From assembly GCA_964567435.1 (NCBI GenBank), contig CAZMMQ010000013.1, positions 1-64,000 of the forward strand: a stretch of 64,000 nucleotides of DNA. Direction: 5' to 3'. Within the stretch, counting starts at the first letter, position 1. Each line of letters opens with the position of its first letter. Under the pieces are notes generated by a model. It was not told where the DNA came from. It saw nothing but the letters and a program-made list of their open reading frames with translations, and ran no database searches. The position numbers and the translations under genes were made by a program. Source of the stretch: RFSX01 sp964567435 (GTDB lineage Bacteria; Bacteroidota; Bacteroidia; Chitinophagales; Saprospiraceae). Positions 55,610 to 64,000 of the stretch are shown here, in pieces.

Positions 55610-58051
55610 TTGACGCAACAAAAGGAAGATATTAAGCAAGGTGTCAGCTGGTTTGCCAGTAAAGGATGGGTGCCCTCACCTTTCCAAAAGCAAACTTGGA
55701 TGGCTTTCCAACAAGGTAAGTCTGGACTTGTCAATGCGCCTACAGGTAGTGGCAAAACTTATGCCCTTTATTTAGGCGCCTTAATGGATTTTCTTAATAA
55801 GGGCAGAACTCGAAAAAAAGGCCCACATATCATCTGGGTCACACCGATCAGAGCTCTGGCTAAAGAAATTAAGTTGTCCATAGAGAAAGCCAACATTGCT
55901 TTCGGCTTAGACTGGCGTACAGAAATCAGAAGTGGTGACACCACAACCACCCAGCGTAAAAAGCAATTCTCCAACCCCCCTCAAGTACTGATAACGACCC
56001 CAGAAAGCATGCATGTCATTATGGCAACCAAAGGCTATCTAAGCTTCTATAATGCTGTACATGCTGTTATAATAGATGAATGGCACGAGCTCATGGGTAG
56101 CAAGCGTGGCGTCCAGGCGCAACTGGCTATCTCCAGAATCCGTGGTCTCAATCCTGCACTAAGAGTATGGGGTATCTCCGCCACCATCGGTAATCTTGAT
56201 GAGGGGATGGAGGTACTACTAGGCTCTAACAATGGACCAAAAGAACTGATAAGATCGGGTTTTAGAAAGCAAACTGAAGTCATCTCTATATTTCCTGATG
56301 ATATAGAAGCGTACTCATGGGGAGGTCACCTTGGACTCAGCCTTGCTGAGAAAGTCTTACCTATTATCTACTCAGGTAAAAGCACGCTAATTTTTACAAA
56401 TACAAGAGCCAAATGTGAGTTGTGGTATCATCGTCTGTTAGAATTGGATGACAGTCTGGCTGGTGATATAGCTATGCATCATGGATCTATAGCAAGGCAC
56501 TTAAGGGATTGGGTAGAAGAGTCCCTATATGAAGGGAAATTGTCGGCAGTTGTATCTACATCCAGTCTTGATTTGGGGGTGGATTTTCGTCCAGTGGAAA
56601 ATATTATCCAAGTAGGTAGTCCTAAAAGTGTCTCCAGATTTATGCAACGAGCAGGCAGAAGTGGTCATGCACCAGGTGCCATTAGCAAAATTTATTTTTT
56701 GCCTACTAATACACTCGAATTATTAGAGTCTGCTGCCTTAAGGGATGCCCTCAATACGGCAGAAGTAGAGCATCGCATACCCTATATACGTTCGTGGGAT
56801 GTTCTCATTCAATATTTGATGACCTTGGCAGTGTCTGAGGGATTTACTCCAGATCTGATATATCAAGAAATAAAACAGACGCATTGTTATAATAGCATCA
56901 CAAAGGACGATTGGAACAAGATACTACACTTTATACTACATGGATCACAATCTTTGAAAGCATATGACGAGTATGCCAAAGTAGTTATCACAGAAGGGAT
57001 ATATAAGGTTGTAGATAGACGTATCTCGCAGCGTCATCGGCTGAGCATAGGGACCATCACCAGTGATGCCATGCTCAATGTCAAATATCTTAAGGGTAAG
57101 CGGATAGGAAATGTAGAGGAGTGGTTTGCTGCACATCTCAGCCCAGGTGACAGCTTTTGGTTTGCCGGAAGATCATTAGAACTGATTAGGGTAAAGGATA
57201 TGAATATGCTAGTAAAAAACAGCAAGAAGAAAAATAAACGTATTCCCTCCTATCAGGGTGGACGTATGCCGTTAAGCTCAGAAATGTCTGAAGTGCTCAG
57301 AGAAAAGATCTATGAATACCATAACAAGGAAGCTGGAAAAAATTTGGATATAGAGCTACAGAAATTATCACCATTATTGAATCTACAATCCTCGTTGAGT
57401 ATGCTACCGTCTGCCCGTGAGTTTCTGGTGGAATATTTTCATAGTAAGGAAGGCTACCACTTACTCATGTATCCCTTTGAAGGACGATATGTCCATGAGG
57501 GTATGGGTGCCTTGATCGCACAACGCTTGGCAAGGTTGTTTCCGATTAGCTTTTCTATTGGTATGAATGACTATGGGTTCGAGTTATTATCTGACAAAAA
57601 GATAGAAGTTGAATCTGTAATTAAACGCTATTTGTTCTCTCCCTTAGACATTAGCAAGGATATCCAAGCATCCATCAATGCTGCAGAATTGGCACGCAGA
57701 CGATTTAGGGATGTTGCTAGAATTTCAGGGTTGATTTTTCAAGGATTCCCTGGAAAAGCTAAAAAGGACAGACACCTTCAAGCGTCTTCTTCTTTGCTAT
57801 TTAGTGTATTTGAAGACTATGAACCTGATAATCTTTTGTACTTACAAACCTTCGAGGAAGTCATGACTTTTCAATTAGAAGAAGCAAGAATGGTCAAAGC
57901 ACTTAACCGTATTCAATCACAAGAGATTAATATTACTTATCCAGACAAACCTACGCCACTTGCCTTCCCAATTATGGTCGATAGGCTCAGAGAAAAAATG
58001 ACCAGCGAACGCTTAGAAGACAGAATAAAAAAGATGCGAATTGCAATGTGA
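55610..58051 (+). CDS. Ligase-associated DNA-damage DEXH helicase (Lhr-type)
   Basis: An 813-residue helicase with TTG start at 55610, chosen because family members begin with WFxxxGW just upstream of motif I (WFASKGWVPSPFQ). Motifs: I APTGSGKT, II DEWH, III SAT, VI QRAGRSGH, then the long Lhr C-terminal region (YHLLMYPFEGRYVHEGM, SDKKIEVE). This is the helicase usually found with an ATP-dependent ligase, an exonuclease and PdeM in a DNA repair cluster. PdeM is encoded at 59801; the ligase and exonuclease genes are not in the window. The gene is divergent from, and overlaps the start region of, the FemAB-like gene. Confidence 0.85.
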   Translation: MTQQKEDIKQGVSWFASKGWVPSPFQKQTWMAFQQGKSGLVNAPTGSGKTYALYLGALMDFLNKGRTRKKGPHIIWVTPIRALAKEIKLSIEKANIAFGLDWRTEIRSGDTTTTQRKKQFSNPPQVLITTPESMHVIMATKGYLSFYNAVHAVIIDEWHELMGSKRGVQAQLAISRIRGLNPALRVWGISATIGNLDEGMEVLLGSNNGPKELIRSGFRKQTEVISIFPDDIEAYSWGGHLGLSLAEKVLPIIYSGKSTLIFTNTRAKCELWYHRLLELDDSLAGDIAMHHGSIARHLRDWVEESLYEGKLSAVVSTSSLDLGVDFRPVENIIQVGSPKSVSRFMQRAGRSGHAPGAISKIYFLPTNTLELLESAALRDALNTAEVEHRIPYIRSWDVLIQYLMTLAVSEGFTPDLIYQEIKQTHCYNSITKDDWNKILHFILHGSQSLKAYDEYAKVVITEGIYKVVDRRISQRHRLSIGTITSDAMLNVKYLKGKRIGNVEEWFAAHLSPGDSFWFAGRSLELIRVKDMNMLVKNSKKKNKRIPSYQGGRMPLSSEMSEVLREKIYEYHNKEAGKNLDIELQKLSPLLNLQSSLSMLPSAREFLVEYFHSKEGYHLLMYPFEGRYVHEGMGALIAQRLARLFPISFSIGMNDYGFELLSDKKIEVESVIKRYLFSPLDISKDIQASINAAELARRRFRDVARISGLIFQGFPGKAKKDRHLQASSSLLFSVFEDYEPDNLLYLQTFEEVMTFQLEEARMVKALNRIQSQEINITYPDKPTPLAFPIMVDRLREKMTSERLEDRIKKMRIAM

Positions 58052-58200
58052 GTAGATCGTCTAGGTTCCAATTGTTCTTAAACCAAAACCCTTTATATTC
58101 CATTGACCTTTGCCTTTATTTAATAGCTATTTGCCAGCTATAGGACAATCACTTTCCTAATATATGCAATGTCGAAGTACTATCCGCCGTTAATAAGAGA

Positions 58201-58938
58201 ATGAGAGTTACAACTCAGATCTTGGTTGTTTTATTCTGTGTGCTGGTTGCATTGCAAGTCAATGCGCAGCTCAATCATGTTGGCTTACAATTTTCAAGAT
58301 TGACAAGCGAGTTTCCAGACTTTATCACCATAGACGAATTTGATGATGACTTTGCTTGGCAATCATTCTTTGCTGAACCAATACGATCTGCAGAGATCGT
58401 CTATTCTAAGAGTATAAGTAACAACTTCTCCTATCATGTTCAGTTAGGATATACGTCTTTCGTATATGGACTGAGCACCAGTGAAAGTTTTCTTTTCCAG
58501 CCAGAAGTAGAAAGACAGTACCAATCTAGATTCGTCACACCTGGTAGCAGCTTACATTATCATCTGCCTAGACCTTTGGACAATTTTCATATATCAGCCG
58601 GACTTGTAACACATTTCTTATTGAATTCTAGGATAATTACATGGACTGCACAAGAAAATGGCTCACTGCTTGCAGAAGAATCGACAAACGATAACATTAA
58701 TAATGTTATTCTCATTCCCCGCTTTGGCTTGCATTATTCTATAGGCAATGAAACCATAAGCATTACGCTTAGCAGTTATGCCAATGCTAAGTTATCTAGC
58801 TTCTATGCTTCTTTTAATGATACGGCAGAGCGGTTTGCAGCCTCATTTTCAGTTGCAGGATATTTGAACCTTAATCGTTTGAACAATAACCGACGGCTAT
58901 CAGAATATCAAAATGGCTTGTTGGGTTTAGCACTCTAA
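58201..58938 (+). CDS. Hypothetical outer-membrane protein
   Basis: A 245-residue protein with a signal peptide (VLFCVLVALQVNAQ) and about eight to ten amphipathic strands (FSYHVQLGYTSFVYGL, LPRPLDNFHISAGLVTHFLL, NVILIPRFGLHYSI). It looks like an outer-membrane barrel, but the last strands do not end with Phe; the tail is Arg/Asn-rich. The family is not recognised. It lies 150 nt after the helicase gene, a gap in which nothing else is seen, and its last four bases overlap the convergent yebC gene. Confidence 0.6.
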   Translation: MRVTTQILVVLFCVLVALQVNAQLNHVGLQFSRLTSEFPDFITIDEFDDDFAWQSFFAEPIRSAEIVYSKSISNNFSYHVQLGYTSFVYGLSTSESFLFQPEVERQYQSRFVTPGSSLHYHLPRPLDNFHISAGLVTHFLLNSRIITWTAQENGSLLAEESTNDNINNVILIPRFGLHYSIGNETISITLSSYANAKLSSFYASFNDTAERFAASFSVAGYLNLNRLNNNRRLSEYQNGLLGLAL

Positions 58939-59657
58939 GCCAAATTGTGAAAGACATTACTCACATCATCATCCTGCTCCATTAAATCTACTAATGCCAG
59001 TACTTCATCTACCTGTTCTTCTGCCAGTTCTTTGGTGATTGTAGGGATTCTTTCCAGCTCTGATTTTTCTGCTTTGATTTCAGCTGACTCCAGTGCTTGC
59101 TGCATTTTTCCAAAGTCCTCAAAGGCGACATAGATCTTATACATTTCCTTCTCCTCCACAGTATCCTTTTCTATGGACTCTAATCCATGATCTATCATCT
59201 CGAGTTCTATCTCATCGGGATCTGCGATCTGGTCGACGGGAATATAGAAAACTCCTTTCCTGTTAAAAAGAAAATCGTGCATGCCCTTGGTACCCATAGA
59301 CCCACCTTTCTTATTAAAATAAGATCTAACATTGGCGACAGTCCGCTGATTATTATCAGTAGCTGTCTCAACTACCATAGCGATACCATGTGGTGCCATG
59401 CCCTCTAGGGTTACTTCCTCATAGTTGCTGGTATCTTTGTCAGAAGCCTTTTTGATCGCAGCCTGAATTCGGTCCTTAGGCATCTGTACCGCCTTGGCAT
59501 TTTGGATGGCTCTTCTCAGTGCAACGTTCGTATCTGGATCAGGACCTGCAGCCTTTACGGCCATAGTAATATGACGACCTGCCTTAGAAAAGGCTTTCGC
59601 CATCTTGTCCCATCTTGCAAATTTTGTGGCTTTTCTGTATTCAAATGCTCTACCCAT
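58935..59657 (-). CDS. yebC: YebC/PmpR-family regulator
   Basis: A 240-residue protein with the full YebC signature: MGRAFEYRKATKFARWDKMA at the start, then DPDTNVALRRAIQNAKA, MPKDRIQAAIKK and YEEVTLEGMAPHGIAMVVE. The family affects transcription and, in recent work, translation at proline stretches. Length is normal. It stands alone and converges on the barrel gene. Confidence 0.95.
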   Translation of the reverse strand: MGRAFEYRKATKFARWDKMAKAFSKAGRHITMAVKAAGPDPDTNVALRRAIQNAKAVQMPKDRIQAAIKKASDKDTSNYEEVTLEGMAPHGIAMVVETATDNNQRTVANVRSYFNKKGGSMGTKGMHDFLFNRKGVFYIPVDQIADPDEIELEMIDHGLESIEKDTVEEKEMYKIYVAFEDFGKMQQALESAEIKAEKSELERIPTITKELAEEQVDEVLALVDLMEQDDDVSNVFHNLA

Positions 59658-59800
59658 AATAATTCGATAAGAGTGTAAAAAAATCCAATTGTGCTGCGAA
59701 TTTAAAATTTCGTTCTATACATGTCAATTATACCTTTAAGAAAGTAGTCAAGATGAGCAGCCTGAGTGGCTTCTCGGCATAATTAACTTAATTTGTCCCA

Positions 59801-60445
59801 ATGGCAGGTATCATTCATGAGCTAAGAGGTGAGACACTGACCTTGTTATCAGAAAAGGCAATTATTTGGGAAAACCGTTCGATATTAATGGTTGCTGATT
59901 TGCACCTAGGAAAGGTGACACATTTTAGAAAAGCAGGTATAGGTATTCCCCAATTAGCAGAGTCGGATACGCTAGAAAGGTTGGCCCAACTGATACAGGA
60001 TTACCCAGTCAAAGAGGTGTGGATACTGGGAGACTTGTTTCATAGCAGCTATAATAGAGCCTGGGACAAATTCAAAACATTTGTTGGTCACCTTAAGGAT
60101 ATAAAGTTTGTGCTTGTTAAGGGTAATCATGACATACTGATGGAGAAGGACTATGTAGGGCTAAATCTAATCGTGCATGATAGCATAACAAAAGGCCCCT
60201 TTCTATTTACCCATATCCCAATAGAGGTCCCGCAAACGAAATATAATATCTCTGGACACCTCCACCCTGGCGTCTACCTCCGTGGAAAAGGTTTGCAATC
60301 CGTTACCCTACCTTGCTTTCATATATCTGAAAATAACTTGATTCTGCCAGCCTTTGGGGCATTTACAGGATTAGCGAAGATTTCACCTCTAAAGCACGAT
60401 ATCATCTATGCCATTATGGAGTCCGGGGTGGTTAAGATCCAATAA
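59801..60445 (+). CDS. pdeM: Ligase-associated endonuclease PdeM
   Basis: A 214-residue metallophosphoesterase with motifs VADLHLGK, LGDLFHSS, GNHD, FTHIP and GHLHPG in order, which is the PdeM layout. In other bacteria it is encoded with an ATP-dependent ligase, an exonuclease and the Lhr-type helicase in a DNA damage response set. Here the helicase is 1.7 kb upstream but separated by a barrel gene and yebC, so the cluster looks disrupted or rearranged. No signal peptide, so cytoplasmic. Confidence 0.9.
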   Translation: MAGIIHELRGETLTLLSEKAIIWENRSILMVADLHLGKVTHFRKAGIGIPQLAESDTLERLAQLIQDYPVKEVWILGDLFHSSYNRAWDKFKTFVGHLKDIKFVLVKGNHDILMEKDYVGLNLIVHDSITKGPFLFTHIPIEVPQTKYNISGHLHPGVYLRGKGLQSVTLPCFHISENNLILPAFGAFTGLAKISPLKHDIIYAIMESGVVKIQ

Positions 60446-60538
60446 ACGTAGAATTTTCTGGGATATACGTCTGATAATCAGGCATATTCATAACAAAATG
60501 GTCTTAATGCACGTCATACCAATAAATTGATTATTTGT

Positions 60539-61174
60539 ATGTTTGCTAGTCAGCACAAAGAAAACTCGGTCTCATTGTCCAGAAACAATTCGGAAATATT
60601 CCACAACGAGCTCTTTCCTCACATAGAGGCGCTCAAAACCTTTGCTTATCACCTCACCTATAATGAGGATGATGCCAATGATTTGGTCCAAGAGACCTAC
60701 ATGAAGGCACATAGATTCATAGATAAGTACATAGAAGGAACTAATGCCAAGGCATGGCTGTTTAAGATTTTGAAAAATGCCTACATCAACCAATATCGGA
60801 AACGTAGTAAGCAGCCGACAAGGGTAGATTTTGAAGATGTAGTCAATTATCACGATGGTGATGATAGACTACCAGGATATCTTGATTTGAGAGAAGAACT
60901 CTTTGACAAGATGATGGGTGATGAGGTTACCATAGCGATTAATTCTTTACCTATAGACTTTAGAACAGTAGTCTTACTCTGTGATGTTGAGGGATTTACA
61001 TATGAAGAAATCGCTAAAATTATAGATGTGCCTATCGGTACAGTCAGATCACGGTTATTTAGAGCACGTAACATGCTTAAAGAAAAACTGAAAGCCTATG
61101 CAGAAAAAATGGGCTTCAAAGACAAACGTGGAGATAACAAATCTGACAAGAGCAATAAAACTGTAGATAAATAA
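60539..61174 (+). CDS. ECF-type sigma-70 factor
   Basis: Start at the ATG at 60539; a TTG 12 nt earlier is less likely. Region 2 (FAYHLTYNEDDANDLVQETY, AWLFKILKNAYINQYRK) and region 4 (LPIDFRTVVLLCDVEGFTYEEIAK, VPIGTVRSRLFRARNMLKE) are complete. The protein resembles SigH/RpoE-like factors of Bacteroidota, but ends in a Lys/Asp/Ser-rich tail of about 30 residues. The next gene encodes a small protein that may be its anti-sigma factor. The intergenic stretch 61175-61441 (267 nt) is AT-rich with no gene seen. Confidence 0.9.
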   Translation: MFASQHKENSVSLSRNNSEIFHNELFPHIEALKTFAYHLTYNEDDANDLVQETYMKAHRFIDKYIEGTNAKAWLFKILKNAYINQYRKRSKQPTRVDFEDVVNYHDGDDRLPGYLDLREELFDKMMGDEVTIAINSLPIDFRTVVLLCDVEGFTYEEIAKIIDVPIGTVRSRLFRARNMLKEKLKAYAEKMGFKDKRGDNKSDKSNKTVDK

Positions 61175-61441
61175 GGCCATTGTGTCTTCTTATTTTAGGT
61201 GTGGAAAATGTCCTCCTTTTATAGTTGCATTTTTATACCTCTTTGTGTAACATTGTATAGCAAGTCTTCCATTAATGCCTATTGTTTTGAGAAACACAAA
61301 TAGCCTAAGTGCTTGATTATCAATCATTTGTTTTCTCATTCGATAAGCAGAAAGATGTTTTTTTAGATGTTTTAATTAAATGGCATAGTCCTGAATAAAG
61401 TTATCATTAAGTCAGGTCGTCCTTAACGAACAAAACAAAAA

Positions 61442-61675
61442 ATGGGAAATCTTAACGTAAACGAAATCCAAAATCGAGTAAGCCTTTTCTTTGATAATGC
61501 CTTATGCGAAACAGAAAGAGCAGAACTCTTACAACAAGTACAAAAAGACCCCAAGTGCTCGAAAATCTTCAAAAAAGAAGAATCATGTAGAAACTTTATA
61601 AAGAACAATATCACTAGACCTCCTGTGACTGTTGACTTTATAAATTCCATAAAGAATAGCATTAACATCCGTTAG
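61442..61675 (+). CDS. Small putative anti-sigma-like protein
   Basis: A 77-residue protein with N-terminal VNEIQNRVSLFFDNALCETERAEL, a variant of the start of short anti-sigma factors (CxxxxxxLxxYLDGELxxxExxxLxxHL), and a Cys at each of three places (CE, KCSK, SCRN). The His of a typical HxxxCxxC zinc motif is missing, so redox control by zinc is doubtful. It follows the sigma gene after 267 nt, so it could have its own promoter. The identification rests on size, position and weak similarity. Confidence 0.5.
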   Translation: MGNLNVNEIQNRVSLFFDNALCETERAELLQQVQKDPKCSKIFKKEESCRNFIKNNITRPPVTVDFINSIKNSINIR

Positions 61676-61709
61676 CTAACCACTAATCAAAATTTCATAC
61701 TCTAATATG

Positions 61710-61729
61710 AGGGCGGCTATAGCTGCCCT
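61710..61729. terminator. Short stem-loop before prfA
   Basis: AGGGCGGC, TATA and GCTGCCCT form an 8-bp stem with a G-T pair. Only a few T follow, so termination is uncertain. Confidence 0.35.
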
Positions 61730-61765
61730 TAACGCATTTATACCTACCTATATAAGTCACTCATC

Positions 61766-62827
61766 ATGCTCGCTAAACTCGAAGAATTACACAATCATTA
61801 CCTCAGCATAGAAGAGAAGCTCTCTGATCCTGAGACAGTATCAGACATGAAAGTATTCAGCAAACTCAATAAGGAGTACAAGGGCCTTCAGGAGATCGTA
61901 GAATCTTATAAGTCTTACAAGCATGTATTGGACAATATGGAGAACGCGTCAGAGATGCTCAAGGACCCAGACCCAGATATGCAAGTGATGGCCAAAGAGG
62001 AGTTGTCAGAACTAGAGCCGCAAAAAGAAGCATTGGAAGAGCGGCTTAAAGTGTTGCTTATCCCCAAAGATCCAGAAGATATCTTGGATGTCGTGATGGA
62101 GATCAGAGCTGGAACAGGTGGAGACGAAGCGTCTATTTTTGCAGGAGACTTACTCAGAATGTACACCAAGTTCTTCGAGAGCCAAAGGTGGAAACATGAG
62201 ATTATATCCCTTACAGAAGGTTCAGCTGGTGGGTATAGTAAGCTGGTGCTGGAAGTGACTGGCAATGAAGTGTATGGTAAGCTAAAATTCGAATCGGGGG
62301 CTCATCGAGTGCAGCGGGTGCCGAAAACAGAATCCCAAGGTCGGGTGCATACCTCTGCGGCTACGGTTGCCGTGTTACCTAAGTATGAATTAGAGGATAT
62401 AGAAATAAAGAAAGACGATCTCCGTACAGATACCTTCCGTGCCAGTGGTGCAGGTGGTCAGCATGTCAATAAAACAGAATCTGGTGTCAGGTTCACCCAT
62501 TTACCTACAGGGCTGACTGGAGAAAGTACGGACTCCAGATCACAGCATAAGAATAGGGAGATTGCCATGCAGCGACTTTACCAGCGGATACAGGAAGCGC
62601 AAAGAAACAAAGCGTATCAAGAGCAGAAGACCAAGCGAAAGTCACTGGTAGGATCTGGTGACCGTTCAGATAAAATCAGGACTTATAACTATCCCCAAAA
62701 CAGATGTACCGACCATCGTATAAATCTCACCTTATATAGTCTAGGGAAAATAATGGATGGGGAAATCAAAGAAGTGATAGAAAAACTACAGATGGAGGAG
62801 AATGCGCAGAAGATGTTGGAGGAATAA
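61766..62827 (+). CDS. prfA: Peptide chain release factor 1
   Basis: A 353-residue protein with the class I release factor layout: N-terminal coiled domain, the stop-codon reading tripeptide P186-K187-T188 (RVPKTESQGR; PxT is RF1, while RF2 has SPF), and the GGQ loop at residues 230-232 (SGAGGQHVNKTES), then LTGESTDSRSQHKNRE. It reads UAA and UAG and releases the peptide. Length is normal. The acting partner RF3 is encoded at 23997-25577. Confidence 0.97.
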   Translation: MLAKLEELHNHYLSIEEKLSDPETVSDMKVFSKLNKEYKGLQEIVESYKSYKHVLDNMENASEMLKDPDPDMQVMAKEELSELEPQKEALEERLKVLLIPKDPEDILDVVMEIRAGTGGDEASIFAGDLLRMYTKFFESQRWKHEIISLTEGSAGGYSKLVLEVTGNEVYGKLKFESGAHRVQRVPKTESQGRVHTSAATVAVLPKYELEDIEIKKDDLRTDTFRASGAGGQHVNKTESGVRFTHLPTGLTGESTDSRSQHKNREIAMQRLYQRIQEAQRNKAYQEQKTKRKSLVGSGDRSDKIRTYNYPQNRCTDHRINLTLYSLGKIMDGEIKEVIEKLQMEENAQKMLEE

Positions 62828-62909
62828 CGAATGAGATGTATGTGGAGTCGTGGTGAAGAAAGCATTACATAGCTATGTACAGACAGTTAGCATCGTTTGA
62901 TATAATGAG

Positions 62910-63745
62910 TTATTCATCTTTAATTCTTATTTCTATTATGTTCTGAGTTGGAAATACTTGAGACCCTATAGGTATAAATTTTTCTGAACGCATCACTTTA
63001 ATTGGTTCGTTAATTGTGTATCTCTCAATTTTACTAAAGTATTTATTTAAAATATCAAATTCAAGTGTTCCATATTGGTGTCTGATCAATTTTGGAATTG
63101 AATCTATTCCTTTAGACTGCGAATTAAATTTTAAATAACATTTATTGTTGCTAACAGAATCTAGGGTATAGTTAGTAGTCGTAGTTACATTCCATAATGA
63201 AAGGCGTCTGTCTGGATATAGCTCCAGCTCAGTGTTTTCCATTTCAATGCTTTCGCCAATTTTCAAAATGCAATTTGGCAAACTCTCCTGTGAATTCCAT
63301 GCTACAATTCCAGAGGAATTAAAGGAATTCATATCAGATTGCATAGTACTATCAGATTGAATCAGCTGCCTCTCATTTTTGCTGTGGCAGATTGTTGGGC
63401 CATTCCTTAAATTAAGATTAGGGATCATAAGTGCTGGATGGGTTCGAAGAGGAATCCCATCCAAGATATTGCTACGGTAATATAAGGATGTATCGGTTGT
63501 TAATATTTCTATTCGATCTAAATTGTTTGTACAAAGTGAGTATTCAACTGAAATTTTACTTTCTGAACTGCTCTTTGATGAAGAATATTTTGACCACTCC
63601 AATTGTTTAATAATGTATGTTGTGTTCGGAATCAGTTTATAACTCACATTGTAACTATCCTGGACATTCAGATTTACATTAGTTTTTTTAAGCATGCTGA
63701 AAAACTGAATAGAATTAATATTACGCTAATTGCTTTTATATCCAT
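62910..63745 (-). pseudogene. Lipoprotein gene split by a one-base shift at an A7 tract
   Basis: A frame beginning at the ATG at 63745 encodes a lipoprotein signal (MDIKAISVILILFSFSAC, lipobox FSAC), but it ends six codons after the Cys. The frame encoding the body (261 residues, from 63695 to 62910) lacks any signal peptide and begins MLKKTNVNLNV. The two meet at a run of seven A on the coding strand (63683-63689 as T); one extra A would join them as ...FSACLKKTNVNL..., a normal lipoprotein. The body is beta-rich and unknown, with a Cys pair and Ser-rich patches. Phase variation, a mutation or a sequencing error are all possible. Confidence 0.65.
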
Positions 63746-64000
63746 ATCGATAAGTTTTAATTCAGTCTACTATATTATATGCGTTAATCTGTGCTATCTA
63801 TGATATATGACACCAAGAGCTCACAAGATTTTAGAACTATGAGCAAAAGGATGCATATCCTCCTTGAATCTCTATTTTAATACACGCAAACCCCATATTT
63901 CCAAACAATAAGAAAACGATGTGTTTTTATTAACATATCCCTAAGGGAAGAAACGCTTTCTATACCGTTATAAAGATGTAAGTAGAGTTTACAAAATATA
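63746..64000. other. Non-coding end of the window
   Basis: AT-rich sequence with no convincing reading frame, RNA gene or repeat. It probably holds the promoter of the lipoprotein gene to its left. Confidence 0.35.

Noticed and set aside
61766..62827. Release factor 2
   Set aside because: The stop-reading tripeptide is PKT (RF1 type), not SPF, and no programmed frameshift site is present.

Overview
The window is a chromosomal stretch from a member of the Bacteroidota, most likely a Saprospiria- or Cytophaga-like gliding or surface-colonising bacterium. The reasons are the gldA-gldF-gldG gliding transporter genes, a PorU2-like gingipain-family protein of the type IX secretion system (T9SS), several exported proteins ending in the T9SS 'type A' sorting domain, a TonB-dependent receptor with a carboxypeptidase-regulatory-like N-terminal domain, MopI and FISUMP domains, AT-rich DNA, and two clear Bacteroidota promoters (TTG, about 19-22 nt, TAnnTTTG). 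No rRNA, tRNA, CRISPR array, transposase or prophage gene was seen.

Left part (1-19.3 kb). A decayed CHAT-domain gene and a FISUMP-domain fragment flank a minus-strand gene cluster read from 19.3 kb down to 1.3 kb. Two stand-alone LuxR/GerE helix-turn-helix genes lead it. Next come a small T9SS-sorted protein, a large LRR/MopI/fibronectin T9SS cargo, an outer-membrane barrel, a 2197-residue exported protein with a TANFOR-like N-terminus, a fibronectin-III protein and a FISUMP lipoprotein. From the second LuxR gene onward, junctions range from a 14-nt overlap to 48 nt, so this part looks like one operon. It is the best candidate here for an undescribed system, probably a regulated cell-surface or adhesion apparatus.

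Middle (19.4-46.5 kb). A five-gene operon holds gldA, gldF, gldG, a DUF4340 gene and a DUF2087 gene. It is followed by prfC (release factor 3), a DinB-like gene, a sialidase-fold lipoprotein, a di-haem peroxidase with a T9SS tail, a 1116-residue T9SS cargo, a DEAD-box RNA helicase, barrels, a TonB receptor, MscS, a methyltransferase, rsmG and a glycosyltransferase. Several gene relics sit here: a barrel with an internal deletion (27.5 kb), a copied piece of the 1116-residue gene beside two 161-bp direct repeats (29.2-29.8 kb), and a barrel gene broken by an in-frame amber codon (42.2 kb).

Right part (46.7-64 kb). The PorU2-like gene is followed by a DUF6056 membrane protein. An alpha/alpha-toroid protein and a FemAB-like acyltransferase form a pair. 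The Lhr-type ligase-associated helicase and the PdeM endonuclease belong to one DNA-damage pathway but are separated by a barrel gene and yebC. Then come an ECF sigma factor with a small putative anti-sigma protein, prfA (release factor 1), and a lipoprotein gene whose signal peptide and body are in different frames across a run of seven A residues.
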